Notes: generated from the sequence alone by a model not told the origin. 64,000 nucleotides of DNA from Kitasatospora indigofera (GCF_014655955.1 NZ_BNBO01000022.1:1-64000), one strand, 5' to 3'; counted from the stretch's first letter, positions 36,332-45,693 are shown. Numbers and translations: made by a program.

Positions 36332-37600
36332 TCAGGCCCGGTGCAGGGTGATCGTGGTCCACGCCCCGACGTGGATGCGGTCACCGTCGTTCAGCGGCAC
36401 CGCGGTGTGCGGCGCGATCGACTCCGCGCCGCCGTTGACCGTGGTGCCGTTGGTCGAGTCCTGGTCCACCAGCACCCAGCTGCCGTCCTCCTGCTCGGCG
36501 AGCAGCGCGTGCTGGTGCGAGGCGCCCGGGTCCTCCGGCGGCACCGACAGGTCGATCTCCGGCACGGTGCCGCGGTGCTGGCTGCGCCGGCCGATCCGCA
36601 GCTGGCCGCGCCCGGTCAGCGGGATCCGCCGCTCGGGGCAGTACGGCGGGAAGAACAGGCCGGCCGCCTCCGGGCCGCTGCGCGCCATCATGTCGGTGAA
36701 GTAGTCGCGGTCGGCCGAGACCACCGCCAGCCAGGTGGTGCGCTGGGGCTCCTGCGGCGCCGCGCCGTCCGGCCCGGGGCCGGCCAGCGGCGGGGCCAGC
36801 TGGAACGAGGTGCCGAACTCCTCGCCCTGCGCGGTCGGCCCCTGCTGGGCGTAGACCGGGCCGGTGCCCTGGCGGCCGTCCGGCTGCTCGTACGGCTGCT
36901 CGAACTGCTGGGGCTGCTCGTACCGCTGCTGCTCGTACGGGGCCTGCTCGTAGCCGCCGGGCGCGGGCTGCTGCGGGGCCTGCCGGGGCGCCTGCTCGTA
37001 CCCGCCGGGGGCCGGCTGGGGGTAGCCGTAACCGCCCTGGCCACCGCCCTGGCCGCCGCTGTGCGACGGCTGCTGCGGGGCCTGCTGCTCGTAGGGGCCC
37101 GGCGCCTGCGGCGGGTAGCCGTAACCGCCCTGGCCGCCGCCCTGGCCGCCGGGCGCGGGCTGGGGGTAGCCGTAGCCGCCCTGGCCGCCGCCCTGCGCGG
37201 GCTGCTGCGGCGGCTGCGGGCCGCCGTACGCGGCGGGGATGTTCAGCGGCGCGGCCGGCGGCGGGGGCGCGAGGTGCCCGGAGGCCGGCGCGGGCGGCTG
37301 GCGGCGCGAGGGGGAGGAGAGGTCGTAGTCGTACCCGCACTCCTCGCAGTACCGGCCGGTCTGCGGGCTGCGGCAGATCGGGCAGACCACCAGCCCCTCG
37401 GTGACGTCCGGGAAGCCCTGGGCCTGCGGCGGCGCGGCCGGGCCGGGCGGCACCTGGCCGGGCGCGGGGTGGCCGGGCGCGAGGTGCCCGGCCGCGGGCG
37501 CGCCGGGCACCGGCACCCCCGGTGGTGGTGTCATCGGGAAGCCGCAGAAGTCGCACCAGTCCTCGGCCTGCGACTCGTGGCCCCTCGGGCAGATCGGCAT
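36332..37600 (-). CDS. FHA-domain protein with N-terminal zinc ribbons
   Basis: 422 residues. Two zinc-ribbon-like cysteine sets come first (C4, H8, C16, C19, then CPICRSPQTGRYCEECG near 73-89). A long Gly/Gln/Tyr/Pro low-complexity linker with repeated QGGYGYP units follows, then a C-terminal FHA domain (about 330-420) with the phospho-threonine-binding pattern LRIGRRS...DPGASHQHA...DSTNGTTVNG. FHA domains read phosphothreonine, and the operon encodes a PknG-like kinase, so this is a candidate substrate or effector by analogy with mycobacterial GarA (inference). Last gene of the operon; GGGGGA ribosome site. Confidence 0.85.
   Translation of the reverse strand: MPICPRGHESQAEDWCDFCGFPMTPPPGVPVPGAPAAGHLAPGHPAPGQVPPGPAAPPQAQGFPDVTEGLVVCPICRSPQTGRYCEECGYDYDLSSPSRRQPPAPASGHLAPPPPAAPLNIPAAYGGPQPPQQPAQGGGQGGYGYPQPAPGGQGGGQGGYGYPPQAPGPYEQQAPQQPSHSGGQGGGQGGYGYPQPAPGGYEQAPRQAPQQPAPGGYEQAPYEQQRYEQPQQFEQPYEQPDGRQGTGPVYAQQGPTAQGEEFGTSFQLAPPLAGPGPDGAAPQEPQRTTWLAVVSADRDYFTDMMARSGPEAAGLFFPPYCPERRIPLTGRGQLRIGRRSQHRGTVPEIDLSVPPEDPGASHQHALLAEQEDGSWVLVDQDSTNGTTVNGGAESIAPHTAVPLNDGDRIHVGAWTTITLHRA
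36990..37205 (-). repeat. Imperfect repeats coding for Gly/Tyr/Pro linker
   Basis: At least three near-identical stretches (near 37018, 37109 and 37165) encode QGGGQGGYGYPQ/P units in the FHA protein linker. Such repeats may vary in copy number between strains. Confidence 0.6.
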
Positions 37601-37658
37601 CAGGTCCCCCCTCGTTTCCAGCCTGTTGGGGCCGCTTCCGTCCGGGTGTCGGCCCGGG

Positions 37659-39011
37659 TCACTTCTTGACGCGCACGGTCTTCGTGGACCGGGTCTCCAG
37701 GGTCTTGGAGTCGGCCTCGCTCACGTCCTTACGGAACCGAACCGTACCCTCCTTGGGATCCACCACGTCCACCACCTTCTGCAGCAGCTTGAACGTGCCG
37801 TCGTTGCCGGTCGCGTGTGCGATCCGGACGGCCGCGCCGAGCTTCGCGGTGGCCCTGGTGAAGTCGCCCGCGCGCTGGGCCTCCAGGCCCTCCTGGATGG
37901 ACGAGGCGAGCTCCGCCTGGCCGGTGTAGTGGGCGACCTGCGGGCTGATCCGGGTGGAGGAGGCCAGGTCGTCCGTCCAGACGGCCTTGACCAGGCCCTG
38001 CGAGAGGACCTCGGGCGAGGCTTCGCCGGGCTGCGGCAGCACCAGGCTGATCCGGGCGGCGAGCATCACGTTGCCGACGCCGGCGGCCGGGACCTCGATG
38101 CAGACGTGGTAGTCGCGGCTCTCGTCCCCCCAGGAGCCGGTCGGGTAGTCGCCGGCCCGCGGTCCGGCCTCGGTGCGGCGCCCGCTGAGGTCCTCCATGC
38201 TGGGCGCGACCTGCTTGACGAACTTCACCACCGCGTTGGCCGGCGTCCAGACCCGCAGGGCGACGTCCGCGACCTGCTTGCCCATCGCGTTCTCCATCAT
38301 CGAGCGGAAGTCGTCCACCAGGCCGGAGGGCTCCGCGACGATGTCCACCGAGCCGAGCAGGGCGGAGGAGATCTTCCGCAGCTCGTCCACCCGCCAGTCG
38401 GTGCCCACGCCCCGGCAGTCGGCGGTGAAGTGGCCGGTGACCTGGGCTATCGCCCGGTCGAGGTCGGCGGCGGACTCGTGCTCGTTCTTGCCGTCGGTTA
38501 GCAGGATCGCGTGTCGGAGCGCGATGTCGCGCCGGCTGAGGAAGAGCCGGTCGGCCTTGGCCAGCCAGGTGCCCATGGCCGTGCCGCCGCCGGAGGTGAG
38601 GCGGCGCAGCGACTCCTTGGCGGCGGCCCGGGTGGCCGGCCCGGCGACGGCGAGGCCGCCGTCGCCCGGGTAGACCTCCTTGGCCTCGTGGGTGCCGGCC
38701 ACCACCGCGAAGGCGACGCCGTCCCGGACGGTGTCGACAGCGGCGGCGGTGGCCTCCCGGGCGCCGCGCATCTTGGTGGCGGGGTACTCCATCGAGCCCG
38801 AGCAGTCGACCAGGATGACCACGGCCGAGGACTGCGCCGGCGCGCCGGGCGCGGTGGCGTCGGTCGGCAGCGGGCGGCCGCCGGAGGTGCCGCCGCCGGT
38901 CGCGGTCACCGTGACGATCGCGTTCACCTCGCGGGCGCCGTCCGCGAGGTACTCGTTCTGGAAGATGTCCACGTCGAACCTGGGCAGATTCGACTTCGCC
39001 AGACTTGCCAT
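37659..39011 (-). CDS. VWA-domain protein
   Basis: 450 residues. The von Willebrand factor A domain (about 60-250) has an intact metal site: DCSGSM at 69-74, a threonine in GGGTAMG, and the aspartate of LLTDGKNE. The rest is a beta-rich region ending in a basic tail (TKTVRVKK). There is no signal peptide, so it is cytoplasmic. It sits between the PP2C phosphatase and FHA genes of the PknG operon, suggesting a scaffold in the same signalling complex (inference). Confidence 0.87.
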   Translation of the reverse strand: MASLAKSNLPRFDVDIFQNEYLADGAREVNAIVTVTATGGGTSGGRPLPTDATAPGAPAQSSAVVILVDCSGSMEYPATKMRGAREATAAAVDTVRDGVAFAVVAGTHEAKEVYPGDGGLAVAGPATRAAAKESLRRLTSGGGTAMGTWLAKADRLFLSRRDIALRHAILLTDGKNEHESAADLDRAIAQVTGHFTADCRGVGTDWRVDELRKISSALLGSVDIVAEPSGLVDDFRSMMENAMGKQVADVALRVWTPANAVVKFVKQVAPSMEDLSGRRTEAGPRAGDYPTGSWGDESRDYHVCIEVPAAGVGNVMLAARISLVLPQPGEASPEVLSQGLVKAVWTDDLASSTRISPQVAHYTGQAELASSIQEGLEAQRAGDFTRATAKLGAAVRIAHATGNDGTFKLLQKVVDVVDPKEGTVRFRKDVSEADSKTLETRSTKTVRVKK

Positions 39012-39075
39012 GGCCGTGGGCTCCTGTCGGATGGTCAGGATGGGCAGGGACGGTCGGGGGTGCGGCGGCGGACCA

Positions 39076-39166
39076 CCGGCGGGTGGTCCGGCGGCGCGGG
39101 TACGGCGGGCCGGCCGGCTCCGGCGTCAGCGGGCCGGCGGGTGGTCCGGCGGCGCGGGTACGGCGG
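39076..39166 (-). repeat. 33-bp direct repeat at the PP2C gene 3' end
   Basis: Two perfect 33-base copies (39076-39108 and 39134-39166) are 58 bases apart. The right copy encodes part of the C-terminal tail of the PP2C protein; the left lies just beyond its stop. It looks like a local duplication. Confidence 0.7.
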
Positions 39167-40457
39167 CCGGGGCGGGCGGCGCGGCCGGGGGGTGCGGCGG
39201 CAGCGGCGGCAACGGCGCCCGGGGCGAGCCGATCACCGGCAGGTCCGGCAGGGTCTCGTCGTGCGGGTCGTACTCCGGCCCGCCGGCCGCCGCCGGCCCG
39301 GCGCCGATCACCGGCAGGTCGAGCAGGGTGGCGGTGCGTTCGTCCGGCCGGGCGGTGCCCGCCAGGTCGGTGGCGGGCAGCACCGGCAGCACGGCGACGG
39401 TGATGTTGTCGTGGCCGCCGGCCTGGATCGCGAACTGCACCAGGGTCCGGGCGGCGGCCAGCGGCTCCGTCCGGGCGTCGGTGCGGACGACGTGGGCGAG
39501 GTCGGTGGCCGCCTCGGCGTAGTTCCACAGCCCGTCGGTGCAGATCAGCAGCACGCCGGGGACGTGCGGGGTGAAGTCGAGGGTGTGCGGGACCACCTCC
39601 TCGGCGTCGGCGCCGAGCCAGCCGGTGATCGCGTGCGCCCGCGGGTCGGCGTACGCCTCGGCCTCGCCCATCAGTCCGGCCTCGACCATCCGGGCGGCCC
39701 AGGAGTCGTCCTGGGTGAGCCGGAACGGTTCGGCGGACACCCGGTCGTCCGGGATCCAGTAGGCCCGGGTGTCGCCGACCCAGCCGATGGTGATCCGGCC
39801 GTTGGCGGCGATCGCGCTGACGTAGGTGCAGGCGGGCGCGTTGATGTCGGGACGGGCGGGGGAGGCGCCGTCCTCGGCCAGCGCGGCCACCGCGCGGGCG
39901 GCGTCGGCGATCGCCGCGCGCATCGCGGCGCCCGGGTCCACGCCGCGCTCCAGTGCGGTCAGCAGCGATTCGGAGGCGCTGTCGACGGCGGTCTCCGAGG
40001 CCTCGTCGGGCCGGTCGGAGGAGGAGACGCCGTCGCAGACCACGGCCACCACGGCGGGCGCGCCGCCGGGCAGCGAGGTGGCGGCGACGGTGAAGGAGTC
40101 CTCGTTGCGGTGGTGGCGCACGCCGCGGTCACTGACCCCGGCCACGCCCGCGAGCACCTTCTCCATGTGGTCGCGCGGACGCGGCTGGGCACCGCCGCAG
40201 TCCTCGCAGTAGCCGTCGGTGGCGACCTGGGCGGCGCCGCAGTGCGTGCAGACGAGGCCGTGGGCGATGCCGGGCCCGCCGCTGCGGGGCGCGGGCGGTG
40301 CGGTCGGGGCGGTGCCCGCCCGGTCGTCGGCCACCCAGCTGCCGGGCAGGGAGGCGGCCACCGGCACGGGTTCGTCGCGGCCGGCGCCGCAGCTCCCGCA
40401 GAAGGCGTCCTCCGGGTCAAGCGGTTCGGAACAGCTCGGGCAGTCGGTCTGCTGCAT
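39126..40457 (-). CDS. PP2C serine/threonine phosphatase with N-terminal zinc ribbons
   Basis: 443 residues. Zinc ribbon 1 uses C6, C9, C20 and C23; ribbon 2 is CTHCGAAQVATDGYCEDCGG near 70-89. The PP2C domain follows (about 100-370) with SDRGVRHHRNEDSF, VVCDGVSSS, WVGDTRAYW, LLICTDGLWNY and GGHDNIT, which include the metal-binding aspartates. The tail is Pro-rich. It starts 3 bases after the PknG-like kinase stop, so kinase and phosphatase are coupled and probably oppose each other on shared substrates. Confidence 0.92.
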   Translation of the reverse strand: MQQTDCPSCSEPLDPEDAFCGSCGAGRDEPVPVAASLPGSWVADDRAGTAPTAPPAPRSGGPGIAHGLVCTHCGAAQVATDGYCEDCGGAQPRPRDHMEKVLAGVAGVSDRGVRHHRNEDSFTVAATSLPGGAPAVVAVVCDGVSSSDRPDEASETAVDSASESLLTALERGVDPGAAMRAAIADAARAVAALAEDGASPARPDINAPACTYVSAIAANGRITIGWVGDTRAYWIPDDRVSAEPFRLTQDDSWAARMVEAGLMGEAEAYADPRAHAITGWLGADAEEVVPHTLDFTPHVPGVLLICTDGLWNYAEAATDLAHVVRTDARTEPLAAARTLVQFAIQAGGHDNITVAVLPVLPATDLAGTARPDERTATLLDLPVIGAGPAAAGGPEYDPHDETLPDLPVIGSPRAPLPPLPPHPPAAPPAPAAVPAPPDHPPAR

Positions 40458-40460
40458 TGC

Positions 40461-43085
40461 TTACACCCACGTCCTGGGGCGGGTCCGGTTGGCCCGTTCC
40501 ACCATCTCGATCCTGGTCTGCGCCCGGTCGGCCAACCGGGCGAGTACCCGGTAGGAGTGTTCCAGGGCGAAGCGCAGTTCCCGCTCGGAGACGGGTTGTC
40601 CCAGCACCGTGGGCGTGCCGGAGGCTCCGGGCCGTCCGGCGAGCGCCCAGCCGAGGGCGGCGTCGAGCACCTCGACGGCCAGCTCCTCGTGGCGGCGGTC
40701 GTCCAGGCCGAGCCGGCCGAGCTGTTCGGAGCAGGCGTCGAGGTCCGGGCCGAGCGGGTCGGTGGCGGGCCGCTCGCGCAGCCGGGCCCGGACGGCGCCG
40801 ACCCGGGCGGCGGTGAAGTGGCTGGAGGTGGCGGGCACGGACTCCAGGGCCCGGACCGCGCCGGGCCGGTCGCCGGCCGCGAGCCGGACCCGGGCCAGGC
40901 CGAAGGCGGCGCTGACGTAGGCGTGGTCGGTGCTCCACACCAGGCGGTGGAACTCGGCGGCGTCGTCCCCGTTGCCGAGGAGTTCGGCGCAGACGGCCAG
41001 GCCCAGCTTGGGCGCCGCCTCGCCGGGGAAGGCGTCGTACAGCGCGTCGAAGGCCTCGGCCGCAGCCTCCAGCTGTTCGGTGCGGGCCTTCCGGCCGTCG
41101 GCGCCGGCCGCTCCGGTGTCCGCCGCGGAGGCGGCGGTGAGGGCGGTCAGGCCGCGGTACCAGAGCACCCGCCAGTCGCCCTGGTGGTCGTTCTCCAGGG
41201 CGGTGAGGGTCGCCCGCGCGCCGTGCGGCTGCCCGAGTTCGAGGTGGGCGCGCAGCTCGCGCAGGGTGCGTTCGAGGGATTCGGCGGGGGCGCCGTCCAG
41301 CGCGGCGAGCGCCTCGTCGGGGGCGGTGCCGACCAGGGCGGCGAGGAAGCCGGCGTTGGGGTCGCCCGGGTCGACCCGGGGCACCGGCAGGGCGAGGGCG
41401 GCGGCTGCCGGGTCGAGGACGGCGACCCGCGGCCCGCCGGTGGTCGGGGCCGGGACGGTGGCCGGGCCGGGGGTGGGCACCGCCGCCGGGGCGGCGGCCG
41501 GACCGTTCGCGGCGGGGGCGCCGGCCACGGCGCTGCCGGTCACCAGCTGGGTGTCGACCACCCGGAGTTCGGGACCGAAGAGGGTGGACAGCGCGGGCCG
41601 GGGCCGGCCGTCCTTGAGGGCGAGGATCTCGCGCAGGACGCCGGTCAGCTGGTCGGCCATCTCCTCGGCGGAGGAGAACCGGCGGGCCGGGTCGGGGTCG
41701 GTGGCGCGGACCAGGAAGCGGTAGTAGGACTCGTACTCGGCGAAGAGCGGGACGTCCTCGGGGCCGGGCAGTTCCTCCCGGTAGGTGGTGCTGTAGCCCT
41801 GGAAGTCGAAGCTCAGCACGGCCAGGGTGCGGGCCACGGTGTAGAGGTCGGAGGCGGGGGTGGGCCCGTCGGTGGCGATCTCGGGGGCCTGGTAGCCGAT
41901 GGTGCCGTAGATCGGCCCGTCGTCGTCGAGGCGGCGGACGGCGCCCATGTCGATGATCTTGAGCGAGTCCTCGCTCTGGATCACGTTGTCGATCTTGAAG
42001 TCGCAGTACACCAGGCCCCGGCTGTGCAGGTAGCCCAGCGCGGGCAGCGCCTCCAGCGCGTACGCGATCGCCTGCTCCACCGGCAGCGGGTCGCGCCGCC
42101 CGTCGGGGGTGCGGCGCTCGTTCGCGATGTCCTTGAGCGACTTGCCGCCGATGTACTCCATGACGATGTAGCCGTCGGTGGAGCCCGTCCGCAGGTCCGG
42201 GTGCTCGGCGAAGTTGATGATCCGGACGATGTTCGGGTGGTCCACCTCGGCCAGGAACCGGCGCTCGGCGACGGCGACCGCCAGCGCGTCCTCGTCGCCG
42301 GTGTCCAGCAGGCCCTTGAGGACCACCCACTTGTCGTTCACCCGGCGGTCCACGGCCAGGTAGATCCAGCCGAGCCCGCCGTGCGCCAGGCAGCCCACCA
42401 CCTCGTACTGGCCGCCGACCAGGTCGCCCCGGGCCAGCTTGGGCGTGAACGAGTACGGCGTGCCGCACTTGGTGCAGAACCCCTCCGGACGGCCCGGGCG
42501 GCCGTTCTTCTCCCGGCCCACCGGCGCCTCGCACTTGCTGCAGTACCGCTTGCGCTCCGGCACCTCGGGGTTGGCCAGCACGGCCGCGGCCGGGTCCGGC
42601 GGGGGCACCGTCGGGACGGTCACCAGCCCGGCGCCGAGCCGGCCGCGGCTGACGGTGCCGGTGCTGCCCCGGCCGCTGCGCACCGACAGGGACCGGCCGC
42701 TGCCGGTGCGGGTGGAGCGGTGCGAGCGCGAGCGGCCGGACATCGAGCGGGCCGAGCCGGTGCGGGTGGAGCGGAGCGAGCGCGAGGAGTCCGGGGCGAG
42801 CCGGGCGGAGGGCAGGTGCGGCTGGGTCAGGCCGGTGCCGGCCTCGGCCGCGAGCCCGCACTCGTCGCAGTAGCCGTCCGGGTCGACCGTCCCCGGGCAG
42901 TCGTGCGCGCACGGGGAGCCCGGTCCGCCGCCGCCCGTCCGGGCACCGGCGGTGCCGCCCGTCGTGGTGCCGGTGGCCGGCGCGACGACGGTGCCGGCCG
43001 GGGCCAGCCCGCACTCGGTGCAGTAGCCGTCCTCGTCGATGGTCCCGTCGCCGGTGCAGTCCGGTCGTGCACACGCCTCGCTCAT
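40461..43085 (-). CDS. pknG: PknG-like serine/threonine kinase with zinc ribbons and TPR domain
   Basis: 874 residues. N-terminal cysteine clusters (DEDGYCTECG near 18-26 and DPDGYCDECG) and an Arg/Ser-rich linker are followed by a rubredoxin-like RYCSKCEAPVG...FCTKCG motif as in mycobacterial PknG. The kinase domain has VVLKGL (Lys near 257), YCDFKIDN (catalytic Asp near 362) and IDMG in place of DFG. The C-terminal half is TPR-like, with WSTDHAYVSAAFGLARVRLAAGDRPGAVRALESVP closely resembling PknG. PknG controls 2-oxoglutarate and glutamate metabolism through an FHA protein. GlnH- and GlnX-like genes lie upstream in the same operon. Confidence 0.93.
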   Translation of the reverse strand: MSEACARPDCTGDGTIDEDGYCTECGLAPAGTVVAPATGTTTGGTAGARTGGGGPGSPCAHDCPGTVDPDGYCDECGLAAEAGTGLTQPHLPSARLAPDSSRSLRSTRTGSARSMSGRSRSHRSTRTGSGRSLSVRSGRGSTGTVSRGRLGAGLVTVPTVPPPDPAAAVLANPEVPERKRYCSKCEAPVGREKNGRPGRPEGFCTKCGTPYSFTPKLARGDLVGGQYEVVGCLAHGGLGWIYLAVDRRVNDKWVVLKGLLDTGDEDALAVAVAERRFLAEVDHPNIVRIINFAEHPDLRTGSTDGYIVMEYIGGKSLKDIANERRTPDGRRDPLPVEQAIAYALEALPALGYLHSRGLVYCDFKIDNVIQSEDSLKIIDMGAVRRLDDDGPIYGTIGYQAPEIATDGPTPASDLYTVARTLAVLSFDFQGYSTTYREELPGPEDVPLFAEYESYYRFLVRATDPDPARRFSSAEEMADQLTGVLREILALKDGRPRPALSTLFGPELRVVDTQLVTGSAVAGAPAANGPAAAPAAVPTPGPATVPAPTTGGPRVAVLDPAAAALALPVPRVDPGDPNAGFLAALVGTAPDEALAALDGAPAESLERTLRELRAHLELGQPHGARATLTALENDHQGDWRVLWYRGLTALTAASAADTGAAGADGRKARTEQLEAAAEAFDALYDAFPGEAAPKLGLAVCAELLGNGDDAAEFHRLVWSTDHAYVSAAFGLARVRLAAGDRPGAVRALESVPATSSHFTAARVGAVRARLRERPATDPLGPDLDACSEQLGRLGLDDRRHEELAVEVLDAALGWALAGRPGASGTPTVLGQPVSERELRFALEHSYRVLARLADRAQTRIEMVERANRTRPRTWV

Positions 43086-43090
43086 GAAAC

Positions 43091-44500
43091 TCAGGCCCCC
43101 TGACCGTTGCTCTGGACGCTGTCCTGCACGTTGTTCCCGCCGCCGGGCCGGGCGTCGGCCGGGCCGGCCGTCCCCTCGGCCGGCGCGGCGCCGCCCGCCG
43201 CCGCCTCGGCGACCGGCCGCAGCGACTGCTGGAACCGGGCCACCGCGCCCGCGGCCGCCCGCAGGTCGCAGGGCGCGCTCCAGAGCAGCCAGCGGGCCTT
43301 CTCGTAGCGCTCGACGACCTCCGGGTCCTCGGCGACCCGCAGCCGGGCGGCCATCGCCTTGTACGCGTCGAGGCGGCCGCGCAGTTCGGCGCGGACGGCG
43401 AGCGGCTGGGTCACCTCGGTGAGGGCCTGCCGGGCGCGGCCGAGCTCCTTGGCGGCGGCGTCCTCCAGCTGGTCCAGCAGCGGGGCGAGCCGGTGCCACT
43501 GGCCGCTCTGGCGCAGCTCCAGGGCCAGCACGACGCGTTCGCGCAGCGCGGAGGCCGGGCCCGGGACGGCGGGTACTTCGGTGGCGGCGATCTTCGCCAG
43601 CACCTCGCCGCGGGCCCGGCGGGCCTCGCCGAGGGTGGCGTCGGCCCGCTGCAGCAGGTCGCCGACCTGCTGCAGGCGCTCCTCGGCGTCGTCCCGCAGC
43701 CGCAGCAGGCCCTCCAGCTCCAGCCGGATGCCGTCCAGGGCGCGGCCGGCCCGGTCGAAGCGCTCGGTGTCGACCACCCCGGAGGGGCCGGCCAGCGCGG
43801 TGCCGTCGGGCACCGTGCCGCGCTGGGCCGGCACCCGGGAGGGGCGCCAGAGGGCCAGCGGGTCGGCCACCACCTCGGCCCGCAGGGCCGTCAGATCCGT
43901 GTCCAGGCCGAGCAGGTCGTCGCCGAGCGGGTGGGCGCCGGCCCGGACGCCGAGGGAGCCGGCCAGGCTCTGCACCCGGCGCAGTTCGGCGAGCAGCAGG
44001 TCGATCCGGGCCGGCAGCGCGGACCAGACGGCGTCGGCGGCGTTCACCACCTCCAGCACGGTGGCGTACCAGGCGTTCATCCGGTCCATCAGCTCGGCCA
44101 GGCTGACCTGTTCGACCAGCCGGGCCGGTGCGCCGGGCCGCTGCCCGCCGTCCGGCAGGGCGCCGCCGGGCACGGTGACGGCGGTGCCGCTGAGCAGTTC
44201 GCTCAGCTCGGCCAGCTCCGGGCCGCCTGGCCTGGCCTTGCGGGCGCGGACGGCGCGGGCCGAGGCGAGCGCCTCGGAGTAGCGGTCGAAGAGTGCCCAG
44301 AGCAGCGGCAGGCCCTGCCCGGCGACGGACCAGCGCTCCTCCGTCCGGCCGGTCAGCGAGGCCCCCTCCAGCAGTCGGCGGCCGGGGTGGTCCTGCAACG
44401 AGAGCAGGGCCGCCTCGACGGCGTCGCGCTCCGCGCCCAGGCGTGCCAGTGCGCGGTCCACCTCCTCCCGGCTCATCACCGGGCCAGCAGATCCTGCCAA
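43091..44500 (-). CDS. Coiled-coil protein of the PknG operon, function unknown
   Basis: About 469 residues, almost entirely helical, with heptad-like segments such as LELEGLLRLRDDAEERLQQVGDLLQRADATLGEARRA split over long coiled coils. There are no membrane helices and no catalytic motif, and the tail is acidic and Gly-rich. A TTG at 44500 follows a strong GGGAGGA and is my preferred start; GTG at 44536 and ATG at 44476 are alternatives. It ends 5 bases before the PknG-like kinase start, so it is tightly coupled to it. Probably a structural partner (inference). Confidence 0.78.
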   Translation of the reverse strand: MAGSAGPVMSREEVDRALARLGAERDAVEAALLSLQDHPGRRLLEGASLTGRTEERWSVAGQGLPLLWALFDRYSEALASARAVRARKARPGGPELAELSELLSGTAVTVPGGALPDGGQRPGAPARLVEQVSLAELMDRMNAWYATVLEVVNAADAVWSALPARIDLLLAELRRVQSLAGSLGVRAGAHPLGDDLLGLDTDLTALRAEVVADPLALWRPSRVPAQRGTVPDGTALAGPSGVVDTERFDRAGRALDGIRLELEGLLRLRDDAEERLQQVGDLLQRADATLGEARRARGEVLAKIAATEVPAVPGPASALRERVVLALELRQSGQWHRLAPLLDQLEDAAAKELGRARQALTEVTQPLAVRAELRGRLDAYKAMAARLRVAEDPEVVERYEKARWLLWSAPCDLRAAAGAVARFQQSLRPVAEAAAGGAAPAEGTAGPADARPGGGNNVQDSVQSNGQGA

Positions 44501-44571
44501 CGCGAGGTCCTCCCTCTCCACTCCTGCGGCCGGCACCCTCGGTACCGTCCCACCGCTCTGTCGTTCACCTG

Positions 44572-44620
44572 TTCAAGGCCCAAGGCTCCAGGCTCCAGGC
44601 CCAAGGCTCCAGGCCCAAGG
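44572..44620. repeat. Seven tandem 7-bp repeats
   Basis: Seven contiguous heptamers built from CCCAAGG and CTCCAGG variants (first unit TTCAAGG) lie between the GlnH-like gene and the coiled-coil gene. They are inside the operon and non-coding. Confidence 0.8.
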
Positions 44621-44673
44621 CCCGGGCCCGGTCGCCCGCCCGTGCTCGCCGGACCGGCGCGCCCGCCGTCCGC

Positions 44674-45693
44674 TCAGGGCCGGAAGCGCTCGGCGTCGTC
44701 GTGCATGGTGGGCTTGAGCCACTTGTCGTAGCTGTCCCGCCAGGCGCCGCTCGCCTGGTAGTCGGCCAGCACCTGGTTGACCCGGGCGACCAGGTCGGTG
44801 TTGCCCAGCTTCATCGCCACACCCATCACGCCCGGCCGGACCTGCTCGTCGAGCAGGGTCACGGTGGTGTCCTGGGCGGCCTGTCCGGCGGCCAGGCCGT
44901 CGTCGGTCATGGTGGCGTCGACCTTGCCGAGCTGCATGAGGACCAGGCAGTCCAGCTGGTTCTCCACCGTGACGAGCTTGGAGCCGTGCGGGTTCTTCGT
45001 GAGTTCGTCCTCGGCGGAGGAGCTGCGGGCGGCGCACGCCGTCCGGCCGTTCAGCGCCTCGTCGAAGGTCTTCACGCCCCTGGCCTTCGGCACCAGCAGC
45101 CGGTTGGCGGTCTTGAAGTAGGGCTTGGAGAAGGCGACCTGGTCCATCCGCTCGCAGGTGATCGTCATGGTGCGGACGATCATGTCGACCTTGCCGTCCT
45201 GGATGAACTTGATCCGTTCGGCGGTGGGCACCGCCTTGAAGGTGACCTTGTTCGGGTCGCCCAGCAGGGCGGTGCCGATCGCCTTGGCGAGGTCTATGTC
45301 GAAGCCCTCGATCTCGCCGGTGGCGGGGTTGCGCGCGCCCCAGCGGTAGCTGTTCTGGTCGACCCCGATGACCAGGGTCTTGTTGTCCTTGATCGCCTTC
45401 ACGGCGGGGCCGTCCACCGTGCTGGGCGGCACGCTGCGGCTGGTGTCGCAGTTGGGGTCGGCCGCCGGTGCGGCCTGCGGGGCCGCCTGCCGGGGCCCGC
45501 CGCCGGCGGCGGGCAGCCCGGCGCCCTGCGGGCTGCCCGCGCCGAGCAGGGTGGCCCCGGCCGCGAGCAGCGCGACCACGGCCGCGGCCCGGGCCCGGCG
45601 GGCCCGGCCGGCGTGGTTCGTGCCCGTGCCGTCCGTGCCGTCCCCGCCCGTGCCGGCCGCGCCGTCCGTGGTCCGCGATGGTGCTGTGCGCAT
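44674..45693 (-). CDS. glnH: GlnH-like amino-acid-binding protein (SBP family 3)
   Basis: About 339 residues. A basic stretch and hydrophobic helix (RARAAAVVALLAAGATLLGAG) export or anchor it; there is no lipobox cysteine, unlike lipoprotein GlnH. The solute-binding domain has TLVIGVDQNSYRWGARNP, GEIEGFDIDLAKAIG and DMIVRTMTITCERMDQVAFS, typical of glutamate/glutamine binders. In mycobacteria GlnH senses Asp/Glu for PknG through GlnX, and gene order here matches. ATG at 45693 is spaced correctly from GGGAG; a second ATG is 6 bases upstream. Confidence 0.88.
   Translation of the reverse strand: MRTAPSRTTDGAAGTGGDGTDGTGTNHAGRARRARAAAVVALLAAGATLLGAGSPQGAGLPAAGGGPRQAAPQAAPAADPNCDTSRSVPPSTVDGPAVKAIKDNKTLVIGVDQNSYRWGARNPATGEIEGFDIDLAKAIGTALLGDPNKVTFKAVPTAERIKFIQDGKVDMIVRTMTITCERMDQVAFSKPYFKTANRLLVPKARGVKTFDEALNGRTACAARSSSAEDELTKNPHGSKLVTVENQLDCLVLMQLGKVDATMTDDGLAAGQAAQDTTVTLLDEQVRPGVMGVAMKLGNTDLVARVNQVLADYQASGAWRDSYDKWLKPTMHDDAERFRP

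Noticed and set aside
38511..43103. 1530-codon rightward open frame antisense to the VWA, PP2C and PknG genes
   Set aside because: Gly/Arg/Val-rich shadow of codon bias; no ribosome site or motif.
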